From OMPR01 sp965183835 (lineage in GTDB: Bacteria > Pseudomonadota > Alphaproteobacteria > Rhodobacterales > Rhodobacteraceae), in the NCBI GenBank assembly GCA_965183835.1, contig CBCYME010000003.1, positions 62,001-126,000 of the forward strand: a stretch of 64,000 bases of DNA, given 5' to 3'. Position 1 is the first letter of the stretch; every line of letters starts with the position of its first letter. Positions 17,234 to 25,200 of this stretch are shown piece after piece. A program made the position numbers and the translations under genes. The notes under the pieces are model-generated. The model ran no database searches, was not told where the DNA came from, and saw only the letters and a program-made list of their open reading frames with translations.

Positions 17234-17302
17234 ATACCCCTTGGTTCCTGCCCTTGATGCTAGTTTTGTCAGATCAAGGGGTATATACCCCCAAAGGGGT
17301 AT
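17234..17302. promoter_or_regulatory. GGGGTAT repeats and a palindrome between potA and the LuxR gene
   Basis: A perfect 14-bp palindrome GGGGTATATACCCC occupies 17278-17291. A further GGGGTAT copy is at 17296-17302 and an inverted copy, ATACCCC, at 17234-17240. A fourth partial GGGG at 17306 doubles as the ribosome-binding box of the LuxR-type gene. Three copies of one half-site in a 105-bp divergent promoter suggest the operator of the LuxR-type regulator, controlling both directions. The motif is not a canonical 20-bp lux box. Confidence 0.55.
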
Positions 17303-17316
17303 GAAGGGGTGACACC

Positions 17317-18102
17317 ATGGAAGAGTCAGAAATCCACCTGAGCAAAGCGATCCGGGCGCTCGGATCAGACACTTTTCCCGGTGCTCTTAAAACTTGGCTC
17401 AGCAAGTGCATCGATTTCGACAACATCGCCACACTGGCCTATTTCCAAGACCGCCCGCCCATTGCGCTGATGTATGATGCGTTTTCACCCATCGCACAGA
17501 AGAGCCTTGAAAAGACGTACTTAACAGGGGCGTATTTGCTGGATCCGTTCCATGACCTGCATACTCAACACGCCCCTGCCGGGCTCTATCAACTCAAAGA
17601 TATCGCACCGGATCATTTCATGCGAAATCGCTATTTCCGAGATTATTATCAGAACACCGGCATGATTGATGAACTGGTGTTTACCGCTTACCCAGCCAAA
17701 GGTGTGTCGGTGCATGTCTGTTTGGGGCGCGACCAAAAATCAGGTCACAAATTTGCCCAACGCGCCACGCGAAATGCGGCAAGAATCGCACCTGTGGTCA
17801 CTGCACTTGCTGAATCGCACTGGACCGACCTGAACACCACAGGGCAATACAATGAACAGGATTTGATCACCAACCTGATCCAATCTGCGCAGCAGATGTA
17901 CAAAATCAAGCTAAGCCCCCGACAGGCCCAAGTTGCTATATTGATCCTGCGGGGCCATTCTTCGGTTTCGATTGGGTTGCGGCTAGACGTCAGCGCGCAA
18001 ACCGTCAAAGTGTTTCGCAAACAGCTCTATAAAAAGTGCGAAATCTCGTCTCAGGTCGAATTATTTTCGCTGTTCTTGCCACTGTTGGGATCAACCAATT
18101 GA
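17317..18102 (+). CDS. LuxR family transcriptional regulator
   Basis: A 261-residue protein. The C-terminal part (about residues 195-255) is a LuxR/FixJ helix-turn-helix: LSPRQAQVAILILRGHSSVSIGLRL, then SAQTVKVFRKQLYKKC. The N-terminal 190 residues are a sensor-like region without a recognisable response-regulator phosphorylation site. It does not clearly show the conserved acyl-homoserine-lactone pocket residues, so the ligand is open. It is divergent from the polyamine operon, which makes a polyamine- or nitrogen-responsive role a reasonable inference. A quorum-sensing solo is the main alternative. Confidence 0.82.
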   Translation: MEESEIHLSKAIRALGSDTFPGALKTWLSKCIDFDNIATLAYFQDRPPIALMYDAFSPIAQKSLEKTYLTGAYLLDPFHDLHTQHAPAGLYQLKDIAPDHFMRNRYFRDYYQNTGMIDELVFTAYPAKGVSVHVCLGRDQKSGHKFAQRATRNAARIAPVVTALAESHWTDLNTTGQYNEQDLITNLIQSAQQMYKIKLSPRQAQVAILILRGHSSVSIGLRLDVSAQTVKVFRKQLYKKCEISSQVELFSLFLPLLGSTN

Positions 18103-18215
18103 TCGAAAACAATCGATCATGAGACGTGAGGGCAATTCCTTTTCGACAGGACAGGATCGTGAGATTGATCTATCCATTTTAAGAACGTCCGAAATTGAAC
18201 TGGAGCACCTCGCAC

Positions 18216-19193
18216 ATGAAGTCTGCATACTATCAAAAGAACGGCCCAGCCGCAGATGTCCTGATTGTTGAGGACCGCGCGCGCCCCGAACCCGCAGCGG
18301 GTGAGGTGCTGGTTCAGGTGCATCGCTCTGGCGTTAACCCCTCTGACGTCAAAACACGCGCAGCACGGCCTTTGAGCGGTGATTATGTCATCCCACAAAG
18401 CGACGGCGCGGGGGTCATCACGGCTGTTGGGTCTGGCGTTTCAGACGAACGCATCGGTCAACGGGTCTGGCTGTGGAACGGACAATGGCAAAGGGCGGAT
18501 GGAACGGCGGCTGAATATATCGCGCTGCCCTCAGATCAGGCGGTGCAATTGCCAGACAACGCCAGCTTTGACGAAGGTGCCTGTGCAGGCATTCCTTTGC
18601 TCACCGCTATTCAAGCCGTCGAATTTGCCAAAGCCTGTGATGCAAAGACAATCCTCGTGACCGGGGCAGGCAATGCCGTTGGCCATTATGCTACGCAATT
18701 GGCCGTGCGCAATGGAATGACCGTCATCGGAACGGCCTCACCACGCCGCGCCGATCTGGTGCAAGAGGCCGGAGCCGCAACCGTTGTTGATTACCGCGCC
18801 GACGGGTTCACGGACACCATCCTTGCTGCCAATGACGGCAAAGGTGTCGATGCCATTATCGACATGGATTTCTCGTCCTCCGTCAGCCTGCTGCGCGCCG
18901 GTGTCCTTGCGCCGCACGGAACACTGATATGCTACGGCTCAAACGACATGAACGATATCGCGGCCCCATTCCGTGAATTACTGTACATGTCGCTAAAGAT
19001 GAACTTCTTCCTCGTCTACGAACTGACCCAAGCACAACGAACCGCTGCGGTCGCCATCGCAACTGACGTTCTGGCGTCCGGAACCTTGCAAACCAAAATC
19101 GACAGCCACTTTACGCTCGACCAGATCGCGACCGCCCATGAAAAGGTGGAAACGGGAACAGCGATTGGCAACGTGCTGCTCGACATCGTTTAA
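18216..19193 (+). CDS. Quinone oxidoreductase-like MDR protein
   Basis: A 325-residue zinc-independent medium-chain dehydrogenase/reductase. The GroES-like N-terminal half contains VHRSGVNPSDVKTR. The Rossmann half has the nucleotide motif VTGAGNAVGHYATQLA near residues 150-165. The structural-zinc Cys cluster of true alcohol dehydrogenases is absent, which fits NADPH:quinone reductase or enoyl-reductase-like members. The start at 18216 follows a TGGAG box, and the upstream ATG at 18195 would read through that box. The gene stands alone after the LuxR gene and its substrate is unknown. Confidence 0.85.
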   Translation: MKSAYYQKNGPAADVLIVEDRARPEPAAGEVLVQVHRSGVNPSDVKTRAARPLSGDYVIPQSDGAGVITAVGSGVSDERIGQRVWLWNGQWQRADGTAAEYIALPSDQAVQLPDNASFDEGACAGIPLLTAIQAVEFAKACDAKTILVTGAGNAVGHYATQLAVRNGMTVIGTASPRRADLVQEAGAATVVDYRADGFTDTILAANDGKGVDAIIDMDFSSSVSLLRAGVLAPHGTLICYGSNDMNDIAAPFRELLYMSLKMNFFLVYELTQAQRTAAVAIATDVLASGTLQTKIDSHFTLDQIATAHEKVETGTAIGNVLLDIV

Positions 19194-19208
19194 CAGTTCA
19201 TTTGAGGT

Positions 19209-19233
19209 CGGGGGCGCAGGATCTATGCCCCCG
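19209..19233. terminator. Terminator hairpin between convergent genes
   Basis: CGGGGGC (19209-19215) pairs with GCCCCCG (19227-19233) around an 11-nt loop, in the gap between the MDR gene and the exonuclease gene. GGTTTAAAA follows on the plus strand. Confidence 0.55.
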
Positions 19234-19236
19234 GGT

Positions 19237-19821
19237 TTAAAACTGAAAGGCCATCTGAAAGGCCGATTTGCGCCCGGCAAGGTGATGAAATGCGGTTTTG
19301 GTCTCGGCCTCTGCTTTCAACACCACCTGCGCGGCTGCGCGGGCGTCTTCGCCTGCATCATGGTGGGTAAATTCCAAATCCAACACCTGTTTCAGGTTGC
19401 CGAGCCCATGACCGCCATTGCCTTTCAGCTCTGGCCACGCGGCACGGGCAATGGTCACGCTGTTTGCCCAAACCAGAGACGGGCGCGGTAACGCTTGGGA
19501 TTTGCACGCCGCATCGATTGCTTTTTCATCGAACCGACTGTGTTGCACCAAGGGGTGTCGCGACAGCAAGGGCAATAGATCCACCCACACTTGGGCAAAG
19601 GTTGGCGCGTCTTTTACAGTCTCAGGACCAATTCCGTGCAACTGCGTATTGAACGGGGCAAACGGCATCAAAGGGTTCACATAGGTCGCCCAAGTCTGAA
19701 TATCAGCGTCCGCCGCGACACAGGCGATCCCAATCTGACAGATGCTTGCACTGTCCCCGCAAGACGTTTCAACATCCAGCGCGATAAAGCGAAATTCGCC
19801 CTTGGGCACGGCAGACGTCAA
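19237..19821 (-). CDS. DEDDh-family 3'-5' exonuclease
   Basis: A 194-residue nuclease of the DNA polymerase III epsilon/RNase T type. The first acidic motif is LDVETS near residues 15-20. The Exo III-type motif HHDAGEDARAAA near residues 153-164 supplies the catalytic His and last Asp. The middle has LHGIGPETV and SRFDEKAI segments as in the family. It lacks the C-terminal polymerase-binding part of the true epsilon subunit, so it is probably a stand-alone DNA or RNA trimming enzyme. No partner gene is evident. Confidence 0.82.
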   Translation of the reverse strand: MTSAVPKGEFRFIALDVETSCGDSASICQIGIACVAADADIQTWATYVNPLMPFAPFNTQLHGIGPETVKDAPTFAQVWVDLLPLLSRHPLVQHSRFDEKAIDAACKSQALPRPSLVWANSVTIARAAWPELKGNGGHGLGNLKQVLDLEFTHHDAGEDARAAAQVVLKAEAETKTAFHHLAGRKSAFQMAFQF

Positions 19822-19970
19822 AACAGGACACTCATCTCAACATTCCAAAACGGGTCAGATGAGAAAACTCTTAGGCTGTGGATCCCCAAGTTCTGGTTCC
19901 TATTCATGAAATCACGCACTAGCGATCAAGATACACACCTCGACGCGATTCGACTGAATAAATGCGCGCC

Positions 19971-19992
19971 GCCCTTTGCCAAGGCCAAGGGC
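19971..19992 (-). terminator. Possible terminator after arsJ
   Basis: GCCCTT (19971-19976) pairs with AAGGGC (19987-19992), just past the arsJ stop. On the minus strand an AT-rich stretch (ATTTATTC) follows after about 8 nt. It is a modest candidate. Confidence 0.4.
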
Positions 19993-20000
19993 AGCCGCCG

Positions 20001-21272
20001 CTAGTTCGCAATGGGAAACTGTTTCGGCTGAACCCGAAGCTGCCCCGCCCCAACCGCGCTGAGCGCCAACATCACAGCCGCAGTCGCCAGACACAGCGAC
20101 AGGCCTCCAATCTGATAGCTCAGCCCCGACAGAACCGTCCCCAACAAGCGCCCCGCAGCATTGGCCATGTAATAAAACCCGACATCCATCGTCACACGGT
20201 CATCTTGGGTAAACGCGAGGATCAAATAGGAATGAAGGGCAGAATTCACCGCAAAAACCGCCCCAAAAGCCAACAACCCAATGACCAGCGTCCACGTCAG
20301 CCACGCCACGGGCGCGCCCGCTAGAAATACAAGCGCGGCAAGACCACCGGGAATGACGCACAAAACAGCCACCCACGTGCGCGCGTCTCTCACCAGATCC
20401 GCCTCGGACCGATGCGCTGCACGCAACACGCGCGGTGCAAAGGCTTGAACCGCACCATACAGGATGATCCACAGCGCCATAAAGCTGCCGATCAAAAAGA
20501 AGGTCTGGCGATTACCTGCTTCGGACCCATCCGAAAGCACCGCATAGAAATAGACCGGGATGCCAACCACAAACCAAACATCCCGCGCGCCAAACAGAAA
20601 GACACGCGCAAAGCTCAGCCAGTTGATATTGCGGTTTTTGGACCAGACATCGGTGAATTTCGCGTCCTTACGCCCCTTGGGCAACCCATCAGGCATACGC
20701 AACAAAACCGCCACCAAGATAACAGCAAGAACCGCCGCCATCACCAGGACCGAGGATACAAACCCAAAGCTACCCAGCAATGCCGCCCCTAACAAAAAGC
20801 CAAAACCCTTTACTGCATTCTTGGACCCGGTAAGCAACGCCACCCAGCGAAACAGCCCATCGCCCTCGGTCGGGGCTAACAACTTAACCGCTGATTTAGA
20901 ACTCATCTTGGCCAAGTCTTTTGCGACCCCGGACACGCCTTGCACCAGCATGACATAGACCACGGACACCCCGATGGACCACGCCGGGTCAAGCCCCGCA
21001 AGTGCCAGCAACGCCAGCACTTGCAGGGTTAGCCCGGCATAGAGTGTTCGGGTCAGGCCAAACCGCGCGGCGATCCACCCTGCGCACAGGTTGGTAACGA
21101 TGCCTGCGATCTCATAAAACACAAACAGATAGGCCAGCTGCACCGGCGAGAATCCCAACGTGTGAAAGTGCAACAGCACCAACATCCGCAAGGCCCCGTC
21201 GGTCAGCATAAAGGCCCAATAGGCCGCTGTGACCGCGCCATAAGCTGCCAATCCCGAACCGTCACGTGTCAC
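20001..21272 (-). CDS. arsJ: Organoarsenical efflux MFS protein
   Basis: A 423-residue major facilitator protein with about 12 membrane segments. The segments AKMSSKSAVKLL and FRWVALLTGSKNAVKGFGF are those expected of ArsJ. ArsJ exports 1-arseno-3-phosphoglycerate, which is made by a dedicated GAPDH from arsenate and glyceraldehyde 3-phosphate. Exactly such a gap gene lies immediately upstream, and an ArsR-ArsC fusion precedes it. The GTG start overlaps the gap stop by four bases (GTGA), so translation is probably coupled. Confidence 0.92.
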   Translation of the reverse strand: MTRDGSGLAAYGAVTAAYWAFMLTDGALRMLVLLHFHTLGFSPVQLAYLFVFYEIAGIVTNLCAGWIAARFGLTRTLYAGLTLQVLALLALAGLDPAWSIGVSVVYVMLVQGVSGVAKDLAKMSSKSAVKLLAPTEGDGLFRWVALLTGSKNAVKGFGFLLGAALLGSFGFVSSVLVMAAVLAVILVAVLLRMPDGLPKGRKDAKFTDVWSKNRNINWLSFARVFLFGARDVWFVVGIPVYFYAVLSDGSEAGNRQTFFLIGSFMALWIILYGAVQAFAPRVLRAAHRSEADLVRDARTWVAVLCVIPGGLAALVFLAGAPVAWLTWTLVIGLLAFGAVFAVNSALHSYLILAFTQDDRVTMDVGFYYMANAAGRLLGTVLSGLSYQIGGLSLCLATAAVMLALSAVGAGQLRVQPKQFPIAN

Positions 21273-22267
21273 AGCGAGGCGCCTACCATCAGGGCCACGT
21301 CAACAAGACGATGCGCATAGCCCCACTCGTTGTCATACCACGCAAAGATTTTGACCTGCGTACCATTCACAACCATGGTCGATGGCGCATCAATGATCGA
21401 ACTGCGCGGATCGTTGGTGTAATCGGTTGAGACCAAGGGGCGGGTTTCATACCCCAAAATGCCTGACAACGCGCCCTCAGAGGCGGTCTTGAACAGAGTA
21501 TTCACCTCTTCAACGGTGGTCTCGCGCGCAACTTCGAAAACGCAATCTGTCAGCGATGCATTCAACAATGGCACACGCACCGCATGGCCATTCAGTTTGC
21601 CGGTCAGCTCTGGATAGATCAGCGTAATCGCTGTGGCGCTGCCGGTTGTTGTGGGGATCAAGGAATTCAATGCAGAGCGCGCGCGCCGCAGATCCTTGGC
21701 CGGGCGGTCCACGATGGTTTGTGTGTTGGTCACATCGTGAATTGTGGTCATCGACCCGTGTTTAATACCCAACCCTTCGTGAATGACTTTCACAACCGGG
21801 GCCAGACAATTTGTCGTGCAGCTTGCCGCTGTTACAATCTGATGCTGAGCGGGGTCGTAAATGTCATCGTTCACACCAACAACGATGTTGGCTGTGTCCC
21901 CATCTTTAACCGGGGCGGAAACCACAACTTTTTTCACACCCGCAGCAAAATACGGGGCCAGCTTGGCTTCGGTTTTGAACACGCCTGTGCAGTCAATGAC
22001 CACGTCCACACCGTCCAAAGGCAAATCGCTCAAGGTCGATGTACGGGTCACCGGAATGCGAACGTCATCTATCGAAATGCTATCGGCATCATGCGAAAAC
22101 ACGGCTGGCCAGCGCCCGTGGACCGTGTCGAACTCCAAAAGATGCGCGTGCATCTCGGGGTCTCCGACCGCGTCGTTGATGAACGCAATCTTTGCGCCCC
22201 GTTCCAAAAGCGGACGCAGGGCCAATTTGCCCATCCGGCCTAAGCCATTGATCGCATAAGTTGTCAT
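21269..22267 (-). CDS. gap: Arsenic-operon glyceraldehyde-3-phosphate dehydrogenase
   Basis: A 332-residue GAPDH. The NAD fold begins INGLGRMGKLALR. The catalytic Cys150 lies in ASCTTNCLAP, and the C terminus has WYDNEWGYAHR. The start at 22267 is one base past the preceding stop; an upstream extension would lie inside the fusion gene. In ars operons with arsJ, this enzyme uses arsenate in place of phosphate to make 1-arseno-3-phosphoglycerate for export. It is therefore a resistance enzyme rather than the housekeeping copy, which would be elsewhere. Confidence 0.92.
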   Translation of the reverse strand: MTTYAINGLGRMGKLALRPLLERGAKIAFINDAVGDPEMHAHLLEFDTVHGRWPAVFSHDADSISIDDVRIPVTRTSTLSDLPLDGVDVVIDCTGVFKTEAKLAPYFAAGVKKVVVSAPVKDGDTANIVVGVNDDIYDPAQHQIVTAASCTTNCLAPVVKVIHEGLGIKHGSMTTIHDVTNTQTIVDRPAKDLRRARSALNSLIPTTTGSATAITLIYPELTGKLNGHAVRVPLLNASLTDCVFEVARETTVEEVNTLFKTASEGALSGILGYETRPLVSTDYTNDPRSSIIDAPSTMVVNGTQVKIFAWYDNEWGYAHRLVDVALMVGASL

Positions 22268-22268
22268 T

Positions 22269-23105
22269 TTAAATATCCTTGATCGTGCTGATGATATCGA
22301 CATTGGACTGCAACGCCGTGCGGTCCAATGTTGTGAAAGGAAGAGCAACAAAAGCCAGAATACGGTTGCGCAATTGCCCGTATGCCTGTTGGAACGCGAG
22401 CCGCTTTTCGGCATCTGTTCCCGTTGCGGAAACTGGATCTGTCACACCCCAATGCGCGCTGATCGGTTGCCCATACCACGCGGCGCATTCTTCGTTTGCG
22501 GCCTGATCACAAACCGTAAACACAAAATCCATGACCGGCGCGTCTGGCGTTTGAAATTCTGACGTATTCTTGGATCGCAGCCCGGATATATCGTGCCCTT
22601 TGGCCGACAGCATCTCGACCGCAAAGGGGTTCATCTCAGACTTGGGATGCATCCCGGCTGAATACACATTGAACCGATCACCCGCTTCGGTGCGCAAAAT
22701 GGCCTCGGCAAAAATCGATCGGGCGGAATTGCCACTGCACAGGAACAGAACATTGCGCTTTGGCGCATCCAAAGATGCATCCTCTGCCAGCGTTGCGACC
22801 GGCGACGGGTGGCACAATTCAGGCCGTCCCTTGCAACAATCGTGCATCAGGTAGTCAGTCACTTCTGCAACCGCACCAACCGCCGCCTGATAGCGAACAG
22901 ATGTGCCCTGCCGGGACTGCACAACCAGTTCGACCTTTTTCAGTGCTGCCAGATACACCGACAGCGTGCTGGATTTGATATCCAACGCCGCTGCGATTTC
23001 ACCGGCAGGCACCGCATCAGGATACCGGCGCACCAGCAAACGAAACACAGCGATCCGCTGTGGGTGACCAAGGGTAGTGAGGCGATCTAGAATCATATTT
23101 TCCAT
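22269..23105 (-). CDS. ArsR repressor fused to a low-molecular-weight phosphatase-type arsenate reductase
   Basis: A 278-residue two-domain protein. Residues 1-100 form a winged-helix ArsR domain with a Cys cluster at C90, C91 and C98 as a candidate As(III) site. Residues 115-265 form a low-molecular-weight tyrosine-phosphatase-like ArsC. Its anion loop is C123-SGNSA-R129 and candidate resolving cysteines are C199 and C207, as in thioredoxin-coupled ArsC. It thus joins sensor and reductase in one chain. ATG 23105 has no ribosome-binding box and lies inside the operator palindrome; the in-frame ATG at 23096 follows GGAAAAT and may be the true start. Confidence 0.9.
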   Translation of the reverse strand: MENMILDRLTTLGHPQRIAVFRLLVRRYPDAVPAGEIAAALDIKSSTLSVYLAALKKVELVVQSRQGTSVRYQAAVGAVAEVTDYLMHDCCKGRPELCHPSPVATLAEDASLDAPKRNVLFLCSGNSARSIFAEAILRTEAGDRFNVYSAGMHPKSEMNPFAVEMLSAKGHDISGLRSKNTSEFQTPDAPVMDFVFTVCDQAANEECAAWYGQPISAHWGVTDPVSATGTDAEKRLAFQQAYGQLRNRILAFVALPFTTLDRTALQSNVDIISTIKDI

Positions 23106-23124
23106 ATTTCATGAATTATGGAAA
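23099..23124. promoter_or_regulatory. ars operator, 26-bp near-perfect palindrome
   Basis: The arms TTTCCATA (23099-23106) and TATGGAAA (23117-23124) flank a TTCATGAA core (23108-23115). Only one base pair (23107/23116) breaks the symmetry. It covers the first start codon of the ArsR-ArsC gene, so bound repressor would block both initiation of transcription and the start region. This is the expected kind of target for the ArsR domain. Confidence 0.75.
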
Positions 23125-23193
23125 TAAGAGAGCTCAGTCAACCCACTTGTAACACCAAACCAGTCTGGCCACTTGGGGCTGAACACTCTAAAT

Positions 23194-23208
23194 GATGTCC
23201 AAGACATC
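23194..23208 (+). promoter_or_regulatory. Inverted repeat just upstream of the GSP-synthase-like gene
   Basis: GATGTC-caa-GACATC, 12 nt before the ATG at 23221 and next to its GGAGAGG box. It could be a small operator or an RNA hairpin that limits translation. No matching copy was noticed elsewhere in the window. Confidence 0.35.
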
Positions 23209-23220
23209 CGGAGAGGCCCC

Positions 23221-24447
23221 ATGCAAAAAATCGACCTGCCCGAACGACCCAATTGGCGCGAACACGCCCAAGAGGTTGGGTTTACCTTCGCCGATATGCA
23301 TGGAGCGCCCTATTGGGACGAAACATCGGCCTATGCCTTTACGCTGGAACAGATTGAAACCGATCTCGAAGATCCCGCAACCGAGCTGCATTCTATGTGC
23401 CGCGAGGCAGTCGCCCATATTCTGAAAAGCGAAGAGCTGTTGGATCGTTTCGCTATCCCCGAAGCCCACCGCGACCTTGTGGCCGAAAGCTGGCAACGCG
23501 GAGACCCTGAAATCTATGGCCGGTTTGATTTCGCCTATGATGGCAAAGGCTCTGCAAAGTTGTTGGAATACAATGCCGACACGCCAACGTCGCTCTATGA
23601 AAGTGCTGCGTTCCAATGGCAGTGGCTCGAAGATCAGCTGGCGGCTGGTGTTCTGCCCCAAGGCAGCGACCAGTTCAACGGAATTCACGAGGCGCTGGTG
23701 GCCCGGTTTCGCGAAACATTCGAACCCGACAGCGATCTGCATTTCACCGCTGTCAGCGGCTCTCCCGAAGATTACGGCACCGTCGAAGCCATGGGTTGGG
23801 CCGCGCGCGAGGCCGGTTTAGGCGCGCATTATTGCGACATCGACAAAATCGCGATCAGCGACGAGGGGCAATTCCTAGATGATCAGGATCGCGTGATGGG
23901 GGTGCTGTTCAAGCTCTACCCGTGGGAAGATCTGCTGAAAGACGATTATGCAAATCACATCGCCAAATCCGGATGCCTATTCCTAGAACCCGCATGGAAA
24001 GCGCTGTTGTCGAACAAGGCACTCCTCCCCGTTCTGTGGGAGATGTTCGAAGGCCACCCGAACCTGTTGCCTGCCTTCTTTGAACAGGACATTTCTGGCG
24101 CACTCTCCGCTCAATCCCCCGCCGCCCCGTCTGTTGCCAAGGCGTTTGAACGCGCGGAATCAGATCTTGTATTGGGTCATGTCAGCAAACCGATCCTGTC
24201 GCGCGAAGGGGCGTCTGTGTCGATCCTCAAAAACAACGAGATCATCGAACAGGCGCAGAATACAGAATACGCGCAACATCCGCGCATCATTCAGGCCTAT
24301 CATTCCCTGCCCCGCTTTGATGGGTTTCGCCCCATTATCGGCGCTTGGGTCGTGGGCGAAACCTGTGCCGGTATTGGCATTCGCGAAGACACATCGCGCA
24401 TCACGCAGGATTTATCCCGCTTTAAACCGCACTATATTACCGCTTAA
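23221..24447 (+). CDS. Glutathionylspermidine-synthase-like ATP-grasp protein (YgiC-like)
   Basis: A 408-residue protein of the GSP-synthase preATP-grasp family. Recognisable segments are YGRFDFAYDG, LEYNADTPTSLYES near residue 115, KLYPWEDL, and the C-terminal VVGETCAGIGIRED. It has only the synthetase-like part, without the amidase domain of bifunctional Gss, as in YgiC and YjfC. The exact ligation product of the YgiC group is not settled. It is followed at 44 bp by a DUF1190 lipoprotein gene, the same pairing as ygiB-ygiC. The start at 23221 follows GGAGAGG. Confidence 0.85.
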   Translation: MQKIDLPERPNWREHAQEVGFTFADMHGAPYWDETSAYAFTLEQIETDLEDPATELHSMCREAVAHILKSEELLDRFAIPEAHRDLVAESWQRGDPEIYGRFDFAYDGKGSAKLLEYNADTPTSLYESAAFQWQWLEDQLAAGVLPQGSDQFNGIHEALVARFRETFEPDSDLHFTAVSGSPEDYGTVEAMGWAAREAGLGAHYCDIDKIAISDEGQFLDDQDRVMGVLFKLYPWEDLLKDDYANHIAKSGCLFLEPAWKALLSNKALLPVLWEMFEGHPNLLPAFFEQDISGALSAQSPAAPSVAKAFERAESDLVLGHVSKPILSREGASVSILKNNEIIEQAQNTEYAQHPRIIQAYHSLPRFDGFRPIIGAWVVGETCAGIGIREDTSRITQDLSRFKPHYITA

Positions 24448-24491
24448 CTGACCGCTATCGTACACGCGCCCGACCAAGAGACAGGATTGTC

Positions 24492-25073
24492 ATGACCAAA
24501 CGTTCCAACCGCGTCGCCATCGCCATTATTGGCGCCACTGCCTTTACGCTCGCTGGATGTCGCGACGAACAAGTCGATGCCCAAGCCTTTCCTGATTTAG
24601 CATCCTGCACCGATCAGGCCACACAAGGCGGGATGTTCACAGCCCAAGATTGTGAAACCGCGATATCCGACGCCAATGCCCTGCATGTCGAAGCCGCGCC
24701 AAGATACGACAGCCAAGCCGTATGCGAAGAACAGCACGGTAAAGGCGCCTGTGGGTCAGAAGCCACTGCGGCACAGGGCGGGTCCAGTAGCATCTTTATG
24801 CCCCTCATGGCCGGCTACCTAATCGGCAACATGCTGGGCGGGGGACGGCAGGGCATGTCCGCCAGTCAGCCGCTCTATAAAACCTCGGACGGAAAATTCA
24901 CCAACGCGGCCCGGTCCAGCACATTTTCCGCCAACCGCGGCGCGACCAAAATGTCTACGTCACAGTTCACCCGCCCGGCCACAACCGTAGGCAAGACGCC
25001 GATGTCCCGCGCCACGGCCAGTTCTCGGGGCGGATTCGGAAAGAGTGCTGGGAGAGGAAGTTTTGGAGGATAA
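24492..25073 (+). CDS. DUF1190 family lipoprotein (YgiB-like)
   Basis: A 193-residue protein. The N terminus is a lipoprotein signal with lipobox LAGC (Cys23). Cys-containing segments in the first half (ASCTDQA, QDCETA, AVCEEQHGKGACG) match the DUF1190 pattern. A Gly/Met hydrophobic stretch follows near residue 105, then a low-complexity Ser/Thr/Arg/Gly tail ending GRGSFGG. It is probably anchored to the outer membrane. It partners the YgiC-like synthetase gene, but its function is unknown. Confidence 0.8.
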   Translation: MTKRSNRVAIAIIGATAFTLAGCRDEQVDAQAFPDLASCTDQATQGGMFTAQDCETAISDANALHVEAAPRYDSQAVCEEQHGKGACGSEATAAQGGSSSIFMPLMAGYLIGNMLGGGRQGMSASQPLYKTSDGKFTNAARSSTFSANRGATKMSTSQFTRPATTVGKTPMSRATASSRGGFGKSAGRGSFGG

Positions 25074-25200
25074 GCATTCTAGATGGGCCGGATCTCTTGG
25101 CCATCCTTAGCCTCTACGCTTTGTCATGCTAGACAGCTGCCGCCAAACCATGCTCAATACCTAACCTCGGGCCAAGCCGTCCAACCAAGTGGAGACAGAC

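Noticed and set aside
17278..17291. Canonical 20-bp lux box
   Set aside because: The palindrome is 14 bp with a TATATA centre and GGGG/CCCC ends, unlike the lux-box consensus; kept only as a candidate operator.
18100..18119. Terminator after the LuxR gene (TGATCG/CGATCA)
   Set aside because: Only six pairs with an 8-nt loop and no U-run; too weak to call.
25082..25105. Terminator after the DUF1190 gene
   Set aside because: A seven-pair stem with a bulge and no U-run; not distinguishable from chance.
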